From: a virus
Virus record (IMG/VR): IMGVR_UViG_3300042568_000254
Span: 1-32,444 of that record
Strand: one strand, 5' to 3'
DNA length: 32,444 nucleotides
Part shown: one piece after another, positions 15,803 through 23,425 of the stretch
Layout: each line of letters opens with the position of its first letter
Numbering within the stretch: position 1 is the first letter of the stretch
The notes under the pieces: generated by a model
The model's database searches: none
The model's input: the letters and a program-made list of their open reading frames with translations, nothing else
What the model was told of the DNA's origin: nothing
Translations under genes and position numbers: made by a program

Positions 15803-17148
15803 GTAGTTACCCTCATGGGAGTTAGTTGATTGAGAATGTTTAGTAGGTCTTCCATACGTTCAAGTTTGTTTTCAAGCTTGGTGTAAACGTCAGGTTCCCA
15901 CGTATCGCTTGCTGCGATGTGGATGATCTCTGTTTTCTGCGTCTGGCCCGCGCGATAGATGCGTCGGTTGAACTGCTGATAGTGCTCTGCGTTGTACGTT
16001 GGCGACGCCCAGATAACTGTGGTCGCTGTGGTCAGTGTGAGGCCGTGGCCTGCTGACTGAGGATGTGCAAACACTACTTGGAGCTGGCCAGCCTGCATGC
16101 GGTCGACGATGTCTTTGCGTTTGTTGGCTGGAGTTTCGCCGTCGATGACGTCGTACTCAATGCCCATTTCTTCAGCAAGTTTGACCATGTGCTCGCGTTC
16201 GTGACGCCAATTGAATGCTACAAGCGAATGCTTGCGCTCCGATACAAGCTGCATGACCAGTTCGTATCGTTCGTTGTGCACGCCAAGTGATTTGCCGTCT
16301 TCGGTATAGACTGAACCGGTGCACAGCTGCAGCAGTTTCTTGACGCGTGCGCCTGCGTTGATTGCGTTAATGGTTTCTTTACCCGTGTAAAGCACTGAGT
16401 CGGCAGCCAGGAGCTCGTACTGTTTCATGATGTCAGGCGTCAGTTGTACACACATGGTGTGTACAGACTGTTCTGGCATGTCGATGCAGTCTTCGAGTTT
16501 GTAGCGGATGTTGATGTCCTTAATAGAAGCAGCAACGATCTCTTGGGCGTTGGGTTTATCGACCCACTCATTGGCAAAGCCATTGAATCGTGAAGTGCAG
16601 ACAGCGGACCTGAAACCGTAGAAGCGTTTTCCGAGCCGTTCACCGTCGTCAACGATCAGTGTTGGATGCCAAATGTCCAGGATCGTGTTGCTGTTTGGCG
16701 TACCGGACATGGCAATGCGGTACTTAAACTTAGAAGCAAGTTTGAGGATTGCTTTGCTTCGCTGGCTGTCTTTGTTTTTGAATGCTGTGAACTCGTCAAT
16801 GCACAGCGTATCGAAGCCCGTTAGCAGATGTTCGTTCTTGACGATCCACTTAACGGCGTCGTGGTTTGCAATAACGACGTTAGCATCGCTTTTGAAAGCC
16901 TGTTCACGGTTCTTAGCGTAAGCAACTACGTAAGTGATGCTGGGCTGAAATTTCTTGATGTCGTCGCCCCAAGATGCCGAAAGAATCGACAGGGGTGCGA
17001 GCACAAGCATGCGCCCTTCTTTTCTCTGCGCATAAGCGTCTATGACGCTTCGTGTCTTACCAGTGCCTGGATCAGACGTTACGAGTGCGCGAGGGGTTTT
17101 AAGAAGGAAATCAGTAGTCTTAATTTGATGATCGAATTGTTTAAGCAT
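15799..17148 (-). CDS. SNF2-family DNA helicase/translocase
   Basis: The 449-residue protein is an SF2 ATPase of the SNF2 group. Walker A SDPGTGKT is at 25-32, motif Ia APLSIL at about 51-56, Walker B IDEF at 117-120 and motif III SGTP at 148-151. The second RecA-like domain has VVFAHPQSAGHGLTL and motif VI QFNRRIYRAGQT. It is likely an ATP-driven DNA translocase used in phage replication or recombination. It is the short, catalytic-core-only form usual for phages. It is followed by overlapping genes and preceded by the Cys-rich protein gene. Confidence 0.93.
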   Translation of the reverse strand: MLKQFDHQIKTTDFLLKTPRALVTSDPGTGKTRSVIDAYAQRKEGRMLVLAPLSILSASWGDDIKKFQPSITYVVAYAKNREQAFKSDANVVIANHDAVKWIVKNEHLLTGFDTLCIDEFTAFKNKDSQRSKAILKLASKFKYRIAMSGTPNSNTILDIWHPTLIVDDGERLGKRFYGFRSAVCTSRFNGFANEWVDKPNAQEIVAASIKDINIRYKLEDCIDMPEQSVHTMCVQLTPDIMKQYELLAADSVLYTGKETINAINAGARVKKLLQLCTGSVYTEDGKSLGVHNERYELVMQLVSERKHSLVAFNWRHEREHMVKLAEEMGIEYDVIDGETPANKRKDIVDRMQAGQLQVVFAHPQSAGHGLTLTTATTVIWASPTYNAEHYQQFNRRIYRAGQTQKTEIIHIAASDTWEPDVYTKLENKLERMEDLLNILNQLTPMRVTT

Positions 17149-17191
17149 TAGAAGTTATCTCAGTTAAGACTTGATAGTAACGGCATGAGCG

Positions 17192-17791
17192 TCAATGTTC
17201 AAGGAAATATACGGGTTTTTTACTATGCCAACAGTAGCCGCAATCTGCGCATGACTTTGTTAGGCCGAGCTGCTCCGGGCAGACGATACCGTTTTTGCCA
17301 GTTAGTTGCTTGGACGCAACAACTTCCGATCGGAAGTCTACGGCTTTGTCGTCAGAAAACCGTACTCGCCACCGGGTGGGGAACAGCTTGTTTAGGTTAG
17401 CTATGCGCGTACCAATAGGACTATTGTGCCGATGATGCGTATAACCGAACACATGGAGCTGAGGTAGGTTAAGCATCTTTGATAGCCAGAACTTAACGTA
17501 GTCTTCGGAGTGGAAATCGCCGAGTACATGCAGTCGGACAACAAACCCCTTGTCGTATTTTTGCGACAGTTGTACGAGGTTAGTTGCTAGAGTCTGTTCA
17601 AACTCCGGATGTGTGTGATCGTATCTGTAAGCAAAAGGCATGTTGTTGCCGTAGCAGTTAGCCCATTGTTCACAGCTAGGTGGACATGAGTGTCGTTCCT
17701 CTAGCGTTAAGCTAAAGAGAGGGAAGCCTTTCCACCATCCTTTGCGGATAAGGCCTCCCAATTTTTTATTGCTTTTTCCCGATTTCAGCAT
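17192..17791 (-). CDS. Cysteine-rich phage protein, GP88-like
   Basis: The conserved part begins KLGGLIRKGWWKGFPLFSLT and contains LEERHSCPPSCEQWANCYGNN, LHVLGDFHSEDY, LHVFGYTHH and a C-terminal VCPEQ ... CADCGYCWH. The two Cys clusters suggest metal or Fe-S binding. The pattern resembles the mycobacteriophage gene 88 family, whose function is unknown. I prefer ATG 17791 (199 aa), preceded by AGGGA, because the longer GTG start at 17860 (222 aa) would run 95 bases through a well-formed small gene; either is possible. Confidence 0.78.
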   Translation of the reverse strand: MLKSGKSNKKLGGLIRKGWWKGFPLFSLTLEERHSCPPSCEQWANCYGNNMPFAYRYDHTHPEFEQTLATNLVQLSQKYDKGFVVRLHVLGDFHSEDYVKFWLSKMLNLPQLHVFGYTHHRHNSPIGTRIANLNKLFPTRWRVRFSDDKAVDFRSEVVASKQLTGKNGIVCPEQLGLTKSCADCGYCWHSKKPVYFLEH

Positions 17792-17933
17792 TGCCGTCCC
17801 TGGCGGCTTTACGCTTTTTCGGAACTTTGTGTTGGTAAGAACTTGAGTTTGCAATTTCACGACTTTGTTCTCGTAACTTTTTAAGGGTTAATATGATTTC
17901 AAGGGCCGTTAACAGCCTCAAGAAAAAAGCCAT
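17766..17933 (-). CDS. Small protein with N-terminal membrane segment (55 aa)
   Basis: ATG at 17933 with a strong AAAGGAGAG about 7 bases upstream. The product starts MAFFLRLLTALEIILTLKKL, a likely membrane anchor, followed by a charged, basic tail (KKRKAARDGN). It lies between a terminator and the Cys-rich gene, whose start it overlaps, so the two may be coupled. Function unknown. Confidence 0.68.
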   Translation of the reverse strand: MAFFLRLLTALEIILTLKKLREQSREIANSSSYQHKVPKKRKAARDGNAEIGKKQ

Positions 17934-17970
17934 ACACTCTCCTTTCGTTACGTGGACTATTTAATGTCCA

Positions 17971-17997
17971 TAAAAAAGCCCCTCACTGGGAGGGGCT
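17971..17997 (-). terminator. Rho-independent terminator on the minus strand
   Basis: Read on the minus strand: stem AGCCCCTC / GAGGGGCT, 8 perfect pairs, 5-base loop, then TTTTTTA. It lies 34 bases after the stop of the PD-(D/E)XK nuclease gene and would end or attenuate the polymerase-primase transcript before the small membrane protein gene. Confidence 0.9.
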
Positions 17998-18030
17998 AGA
18001 CGGTTTGTAACTGAACGGTTTTTGGGAGAG

Positions 18031-18780
18031 TTACTTAACGCCCCATGTGCACTCGGGATGTTCGCCTTTGCCGTACGGGCACCAGCGACAAGCATCTTTG
18101 CTTGGGGTCGGGTTGAAGTCTTCACAAGTAGTCATAGCGACTGCGCGGCCGTGGAAGCCAGGTGCGAATTGCATTGCTTCTTCGCGGGTGAAACTACGGA
18201 GCGTTGATTCACCTTTGTCCAGATACCAGAGTTCGGTACGGACAAATTGCAGTTGGGGGTAACGGAAGAACGTAGCAATAGCGTACAACAAGCACTGTTG
18301 TGCGTGCGGTATTTCGTTGCCGAACTTCTTACCTGTCTTGAAATCGATTACTCTGGCGCATGTCTCATCCTGATGTACAAGTGCGTCGAGTTTGATGCGT
18401 GCCCAAGTCTGGGGCACCATCCAACCAACAGGTTCCCATTCGATGCTAAAGCCCCATTCGCCTTCGAGTTCTACTTTTGCTTCGGCAAATAAGTGACGAA
18501 GTTCGTGAAACTGATCGTCGAACTTGCTTAGCTCAGGCGGCAATTCTCCAATCTCGGCTTTGACAAAGTCTTCGGCGAGCTTGTGGATTGCCGTGCCACG
18601 ATCAGCAGCTGGGCTAGGAGGCTCAGGGATCTTCTTAACACGTTGGATATAGGTCCTATAGCGACACTCTTCAAAGGTCTTGAGTGCTGAATAGGACCAC
18701 GTTGCAACAGGACCGAACTTCTCGGGTTTGTTCAACCCGTCTGCAGAGTCCGGCCTGGTCGTCTGCGTAAGTTTAATCAC
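18031..18780 (-). CDS. RecB/Cas4-like PD-(D/E)XK exonuclease with Fe-S cysteines
   Basis: The 249-residue protein has WSYSALKTFEECRYRTYIQR with Cys39, GTAIHKLAEDF with His66, RIKLDAL with Asp132, VIDFKTGKK with Asp146 and Lys148, and AQQCLLYAI for the downstream Gln. A C-terminal CRWCPYGKGEHPEC gives Cys231, Cys234 and Cys244, so four cysteines can hold a 4Fe-4S cluster as in Cas4 and AddB. It should be a metal-dependent DNA exonuclease. No cas1 or CRISPR is nearby, so a replication or recombination role is more likely. It lies directly downstream of the primase-helicase gene. Confidence 0.9.
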   Translation of the reverse strand: MIKLTQTTRPDSADGLNKPEKFGPVATWSYSALKTFEECRYRTYIQRVKKIPEPPSPAADRGTAIHKLAEDFVKAEIGELPPELSKFDDQFHELRHLFAEAKVELEGEWGFSIEWEPVGWMVPQTWARIKLDALVHQDETCARVIDFKTGKKFGNEIPHAQQCLLYAIATFFRYPQLQFVRTELWYLDKGESTLRSFTREEAMQFAPGFHGRAVAMTTCEDFNPTPSKDACRWCPYGKGEHPECTWGVK

Positions 18781-18790
18781 TATACCTAAC

Positions 18791-21334
18791 TCAGTTGTAA
18801 TTGACCTTGTTAGTATAGCTATTGTCTTCGGTATGCAACAGTCTTTGATCGGTACCGTCGAAGTATGTATTGATCAGGCGCTGGCGTTCTAGCTCGTCGA
18901 TCTCCCAATTAACGACGGTTCCTGTAACTACATTAACGTCGCGGGGCGCATTGGCCGGTCGTTTACGGGCTGATGTGATTCCATTGCGGCTCATTTGCTT
19001 TGAGAATTCCCGTTGGGACAGACGCGGGTTAGCCTCGGTCTGAACATGGAACACCGTACGGAGGTGCTCCATTGGGATGATCGTGTACTTCTCTTTAGCC
19101 ATGGCAATCCAGTGCTTAACGATGCGCTGGGCCGTAGCTACTTCGTTCATGTTCTGGACGTTAGCCGTGTTGATGTCGAGGATGTCGCTAAAAAACAACA
19201 AGTCTCCACGCTTTAGGGCTTCTGCAAACTCCTCAAGGATCGACATGGATACGTGCCGCATCTCGCTCTTAGCGTTGTTGTCGATGCAAGTGTGCACCAT
19301 CCGCTCCTCAACCTTAAAAGTGTGGAGGATGCCCGCAAACGCATAGAGTTCTTTATCTAATTGATCGAGGTTCTTGAGCAGATCAGGGTGTGCATCTTCG
19401 AGTTTCTGTTCCTGGCGCGGCGGGATGTTGTACCGCCGGTCGCCGTTTTCGATCTTGACTGCATCGTTACGGTTGGTCAGGAAGATGAAGTTTGTGTAAC
19501 TAGGGATCTCGGTCTGGTTAGTCCGCATAGCGCGGATAGTAATAGTGTCTTCTGTGATTTGATTCTTAAGCTTGTCAGCAATTTTCATCGTTCCTATTGA
19601 AGACGATGCCATATGGAATTCGTCTACGATGAGGAAGATTGCGTTACGCATGTACAGGTTGAAGTGCTCTTCGATGCTCTGAAGAGACTTCATCGGGACG
19701 TGTTCTTGGCCGAACAGTGGGCGGAGGATGCGGCTGTAGAACAGGCCTTTGCCCGTGCCCGGTACGCCGCCTAACACCCAGGCTGTCTTGGCTTTCTTTC
19801 TGGTTTGAAAGATGTAAGCCAGCCAGTTGATGAACCGTTCGAACTCCTGATCACCGCCGCCAAGTATGTGGTGGACTAGGGTATAGATCAGAGGACAGTG
19901 GTTAGATATCAGTTTTGCCTGGCCAAACGACAGTTCTTCATCAATGGCTTCGGGATGCAACATGTACTTAGTCTTTCGGTACATGTTGACGAAATAGGGT
20001 ACGTTGTCAAAGTCGATACCGGGGCTTTCGCAGGTTGGGTCAAACACGACGCGTGCGTCGCGTACGAAGTCAGGTTCTGGTCGACCGTGGCTAAGCATGA
20101 AGCTTTCAATGCTGGTCTTGCTAGTGGGTACTAGTGGGTAATCTTCTGTAAACTGGTTAAGGTTTGGGTCGAATACACCGTTGTAATAGATGTCTGTGTA
20201 GTAGTCACGAAGTACAACTGGGTACGTAGCTTTGCCAGACTTTTCAAGATGCGTCTGGAAGATCTCGAAGATGCTTTTGTAAAACTCCTTGTCTGCTTTT
20301 TCAATCTCGAAGATCGGTTCGTCCTTGAAGTTGTACATGTACGTCGGGCGTTCGATGTTGAAGTAGTACGCCCCACTGTCTCCGCCGTTAACATTGCAGC
20401 GGATCCAAGGCATTGCCGAAGTGTCAGCAATAGTGATGGACATCTTGTCAGGATTAAGCAGGACTTCATGAGCCTGGTAATCCACGGTCATTGTCTGGAA
20501 CTTAGCGTTCTTCTTACGAATGCCTTTGACGTCTCGAAGGTCGTCCTTGATTTCTTGGCCAGTCTGGAAGACAGCCTCGGGATTCAAAGACGTCATTGTG
20601 GCAGCTAGATCAAACGACGCGTTTGTTCTGACTACGCGGACAATACGGTCGGCGTCTGAAGTAAACGGGTTATGGGTCGGATCTTCAAACGTCGGAGGCG
20701 CAATGAAGATCAGCTTACTGTTGTCAGCAACTGATACGTCTACTGGGTACTTGAGCGATTGGCCGTTAGCGCTGAGTTCCAACTGATCTTTAAATACCGG
20801 GGTAGCGTAATTAAGGTTCTGCAGCCAAAGTTTAATAGACTTCGGCGGCATTGGAACCGTAAGTAGCATAAAGATATGCATGGAGATACGGTTGCCCTTG
20901 AGACCAAGGCTAGCTGAAGCCTGGGCGATGTAAGTTACATCGTGCAGTTCAGGGGGCAGGTCTGCAATGATCTGCTCAGCGATCAGTTGTACGTCGCTAG
21001 AGTTTAACTTCTTCGAACGTACGATCTGCCGGGGCAATGTGATTGCATCAAAGTCGAGGACAAGCAAGCCGTTAAGAGCCAGTCGGTCGCTTTTTTGTGC
21101 GCGGCTTTCGTTGACGAGCGGGCGACGCAAGGCTCCTTTGAGCATGCAGTCGCCTTTGGATCCGTGAAAACGGATCAAGTTTTCAAGTTGCTCGATGCCG
21201 AGTTGTGAAACTTGGATCGAGTGCTCGTGTGAGGTTACATCTTTTACATGCGGGTATGGTTGTGTTTCGCCGTTGGCGAAGTAATGTTTGCTGAGTGAGG
21301 TGCCAACAGGCCCCTCAAGAAACGTAACCTTCAT
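18791..21334 (-). CDS. Primase-helicase: AEP-like N-terminus and DUF5906/D5-type SF3 helicase
   Basis: The 847-residue protein has GGGAG as ribosome site. The N-terminal half has primase-like motifs: LLVLDFD (residues 90-96, two Asp), SMHIF with His153, and YPVDVSV with Asp199. These fit the metal-binding order of archaeo-eukaryotic primases. The C-terminal half is a helicase: Walker A GVPGTGKG at 523-530, Walker B FLIVDEFH at 567-574, FLTNRND at 618-624 and GDRRYNIP as arginine-finger region. It probably makes primers and unwinds the fork for the family A polymerase. The csrA-like gene precedes it, separated by 18 bases, and the csrA hairpin ends just upstream. Confidence 0.9.
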   Translation of the reverse strand: MKVTFLEGPVGTSLSKHYFANGETQPYPHVKDVTSHEHSIQVSQLGIEQLENLIRFHGSKGDCMLKGALRRPLVNESRAQKSDRLALNGLLVLDFDAITLPRQIVRSKKLNSSDVQLIAEQIIADLPPELHDVTYIAQASASLGLKGNRISMHIFMLLTVPMPPKSIKLWLQNLNYATPVFKDQLELSANGQSLKYPVDVSVADNSKLIFIAPPTFEDPTHNPFTSDADRIVRVVRTNASFDLAATMTSLNPEAVFQTGQEIKDDLRDVKGIRKKNAKFQTMTVDYQAHEVLLNPDKMSITIADTSAMPWIRCNVNGGDSGAYYFNIERPTYMYNFKDEPIFEIEKADKEFYKSIFEIFQTHLEKSGKATYPVVLRDYYTDIYYNGVFDPNLNQFTEDYPLVPTSKTSIESFMLSHGRPEPDFVRDARVVFDPTCESPGIDFDNVPYFVNMYRKTKYMLHPEAIDEELSFGQAKLISNHCPLIYTLVHHILGGGDQEFERFINWLAYIFQTRKKAKTAWVLGGVPGTGKGLFYSRILRPLFGQEHVPMKSLQSIEEHFNLYMRNAIFLIVDEFHMASSSIGTMKIADKLKNQITEDTITIRAMRTNQTEIPSYTNFIFLTNRNDAVKIENGDRRYNIPPRQEQKLEDAHPDLLKNLDQLDKELYAFAGILHTFKVEERMVHTCIDNNAKSEMRHVSMSILEEFAEALKRGDLLFFSDILDINTANVQNMNEVATAQRIVKHWIAMAKEKYTIIPMEHLRTVFHVQTEANPRLSQREFSKQMSRNGITSARKRPANAPRDVNVVTGTVVNWEIDELERQRLINTYFDGTDQRLLHTEDNSYTNKVNYN

Positions 21335-21352
21335 GTATTCTCCCGAAAGGCA

Positions 21353-21562
21353 TTACTCTTGTTTATCATCCGCTGATAAACAAGAGCTTGGTGCATCGTC
21401 GAATGTTTCCTGACGATCTATAGTTATACTTTGATCGGCGACGAATGCTATGCGAACTTGATTTCTGTCTATACGACAGACCTTTACAGTGACGATGATG
21501 TCACCCTCGCGATGTACCACGACTGATTCGTTCAAACGTCTTGTTAGAACAAGCCGGGACAT
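21353..21562 (-). CDS. csrA: CsrA/RsmA-family RNA-binding regulator
   Basis: The 69-residue product reads LVLTRRLNESVVV ... IIVTVKV ... NQVRIAFVAD ... ITIDRQE, matching CsrA (LILTRRVGETLMI ... VTVTVLGV ... NQVRIGVNAP ... VAVHREE). The RNA-contacting residues are kept: Leu6 and Arg8 for CsrA Leu4 and Arg6, and Arg50 for Arg44. CsrA dimers bind GGA in hairpin loops and change translation or stability of mRNAs. The N-terminal extension is two residues, and the C-terminus is longer and acidic. The ATG follows the polymerase TAA directly with no good ribosome site, so it depends on coupling or on the CAGGA in the hairpin upstream. Confidence 0.93.
   Translation of the reverse strand: MSRLVLTRRLNESVVVHREGDIIVTVKVCRIDRNQVRIAFVADQSITIDRQETFDDAPSSCLSADDKQE
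21356..21386 (-). promoter_or_regulatory. Perfect 13-bp hairpin with GCGGA loop at the csrA 3' end
   Basis: On the minus strand CTCTTGTTTATCA pairs with TGATAAACAAGAG around the loop GCGGA. It covers the last codons of csrA and ends at the stop codon, 21 bases before the primase-helicase ATG. No U-tract follows. The exposed GGA makes it a candidate CsrA-binding site; a processing or stability role is the alternative. Confidence 0.72.
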
Positions 21563-23380
21563 TTACTTGCTATACATCCTGTCATAGCCGCCTTCGGCAG
21601 AAAGCGGTAAGTCGGGTGCCCAAGATGGCGGGGTGCACAAATCCTCAATGATCGCTTTCATTGTAGCATCGGGATCTTGATCTGACGCAACAATTACTAT
21701 TTCATCATGGACCGTCAAAGCGACGCGGCCGTTCTGTAAGTTGTTGTCTAGTCTCAATAAACTGTCGGTAATCACGATCCTAGACAACGCTTGGATGACG
21801 TTTTCAGTGATTCGTCCGCCGTATGTCGTCTCTTGCAGGACGCCTCGGGTTTGGTATGTCAGTCCCTGGGACAACATCTGTAGGTTTTCGTACCTCAGAG
21901 CCATCCCATTGGGCAGGACCAATGCTCGATCCTGAACGGTCAGGATACCGTTGCGGTACGGTACGTTGTAATTGTCCCTATGCAATGACTGCTTAAGGAG
22001 GTTCTCAAGCCGGGCCCATAGAAGCGGTATTTGATCGTATGTCGATCGATACGTACTGACTACGTTAAGAGCGTCCGTTTCGGATATCTGCATAGCAGGA
22101 CCGGCTGCTCCAGATTCGAGGGTCAGCTTGAACTTGTTGTGGCCCATGCCGTAGCCAAGACCGAGGATAGCGGTCTTACCTACAAAGCGTTCAGTTGGGT
22201 GATCTTTCTTGTTGATCGATCGGTTGTAGATTTTCGAAGCGAAGTTACTGTATATATCCTCACCTCGACGGAACTGTTCAAGAAGATCTTCTTGGCCAGC
22301 AAGCCACGCAAGCATGCGGGCTTCGATATTGGACAAGTCAGCTACATAAAGCAGCTGGCCAGCCGGAGCAATGAGCGTTTTTCGGAGCTCGCTACCGCGC
22401 GGCAAATTCTGCAGGTTGATCTTTTCAGTACCGCCAAACCGCCCAGTGTGGGCAGCGTAGTACTTGAGTGGAACACTGATAGTGCCGTCATGATGCGCTA
22501 CATCAAGGAACCGCTTGGCGCGTGTTTCACTGATGCGTGATTTGACGGCCTGCCTGGCGTCCCAAATGTGTTTGTGTTGTGGGTATTTAGCAACAAGTTG
22601 CTTCCAACCTGCGTCGTTTTTACCGAGAGCAGGGATGAGTTGTTTAGTAGTAGGGCTTCGTTTTACTGGTGCAGTAATACCAAGTGACTCGATATGCGCA
22701 ACAAACTTCTGGTTGCTTGATAAAACTTCACGTTCAAGACCTGAGTTTTTGATTAGGTCTTCAGCACGGGTGAACTCTTGTTCGTGGTACGTGATCAGTC
22801 GTTCACGGTCAATCATCAACACAGGCTGACAGAACATCCTGGTGGTTAGATTGATTAGGTCAAGTTCAGACTTGGGGTATGTTGTGGCAAGTTTGTTGTA
22901 GACAGCATAAGTAAGATCAACGTCTTGGATACAGTACTTGGCGATTGCCTCTTCTATGTCTGGAGGCAAATCGTACATCCCTTTTGCTTTGACTAAGTCT
23001 TCTCCCTTACGCATTGATTCATCGTCAGGGAACAAGCGGATGCTTGTTTCCTTAAGTGATGCTGATTGGCCAGGGAACGCACCGCGTGCCATGGCAGCAG
23101 TGTCAAGGTAGTAGGCAGGCGTAATGCCGTAATGGCGAGCCAAGATGTAGCCGTCGAATAAAGTGTTGTGGCAAAGCAACATAACGTTGCTCCAGTCAAA
23201 CTGACGCAAAGCGTCTTCGACGTCGTCGGCTCCGTACCACTCAGTTGGTTCGTCGCCCACTTTGATGCCAGCACCCCAGACTTTAAACTTGGGATCCTTG
23301 ACGTATTCCATCGTGGTCATTTTGGTGAGACTTAACTTGACGTCGTAGTAAGTCTCAAAGTCGAGCGTGACTAGAAGCAT
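21563..23380 (-). CDS. polA: DNA polymerase, family A, with 3'-5' exonuclease domain
   Basis: The 605-residue protein has exonuclease motifs DFET (Asp7, Glu9), HNTLFDGY (Asn72, Asp76) and IQDVDLTY (Asp153). Polymerase motif A is VADLSNIEARMLAWLAG at 347-362 (Asp348), motif B follows KTAILGLGYGMG at 402-413, and motif C is TVHDE with His558-Asp559-Glu560. It lacks the 5' nuclease domain, as usual for phage polymerases. SD AGGAG precedes the ATG. It lies downstream of the MoxR/VWA group and upstream of csrA. Confidence 0.95.
   Translation of the reverse strand: MLLVTLDFETYYDVKLSLTKMTTMEYVKDPKFKVWGAGIKVGDEPTEWYGADDVEDALRQFDWSNVMLLCHNTLFDGYILARHYGITPAYYLDTAAMARGAFPGQSASLKETSIRLFPDDESMRKGEDLVKAKGMYDLPPDIEEAIAKYCIQDVDLTYAVYNKLATTYPKSELDLINLTTRMFCQPVLMIDRERLITYHEQEFTRAEDLIKNSGLEREVLSSNQKFVAHIESLGITAPVKRSPTTKQLIPALGKNDAGWKQLVAKYPQHKHIWDARQAVKSRISETRAKRFLDVAHHDGTISVPLKYYAAHTGRFGGTEKINLQNLPRGSELRKTLIAPAGQLLYVADLSNIEARMLAWLAGQEDLLEQFRRGEDIYSNFASKIYNRSINKKDHPTERFVGKTAILGLGYGMGHNKFKLTLESGAAGPAMQISETDALNVVSTYRSTYDQIPLLWARLENLLKQSLHRDNYNVPYRNGILTVQDRALVLPNGMALRYENLQMLSQGLTYQTRGVLQETTYGGRITENVIQALSRIVITDSLLRLDNNLQNGRVALTVHDEIVIVASDQDPDATMKAIIEDLCTPPSWAPDLPLSAEGGYDRMYSK
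21569..21588 (-). promoter_or_regulatory. Candidate CsrA-binding hairpin before csrA
   Basis: On the minus strand GCTAT and ATAGC pair around the loop GACAGGATGT, 6 bases before the csrA ATG. The loop contains ACAGGAUGU, nearly the published CsrA consensus RUACARGGAUGU with the R missing. ACA and UGU can also pair to leave GGA exposed. It overlaps the last polymerase codons and the only SD-like sequence for csrA. Autorepression is inferred. Confidence 0.7.
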
Positions 23381-23425
23381 GGTCTCCTACCTTGCTGATC
23401 GGCCTGAATTAGTAAGAGTATCCTA

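Noticed and set aside
18031-18780. Cas4-like nuclease considered as CRISPR adaptation gene
   Set aside because: No cas1, cas2 or array nearby; phage replication context explains it.
22279-22294. 16-base perfect palindrome CAAGAAGATCTTCTTG inside the polymerase gene; another at 17322-17337
   Set aside because: Loopless palindromes of this length are expected about once in 32 kb by chance, so no function is claimed.
23381-23395. SD of the polymerase gene in a GGT-AGGAG-ACC mini-hairpin as a third CsrA site
   Set aside because: The stem has only three pairs, too weak to claim; left as an aside.
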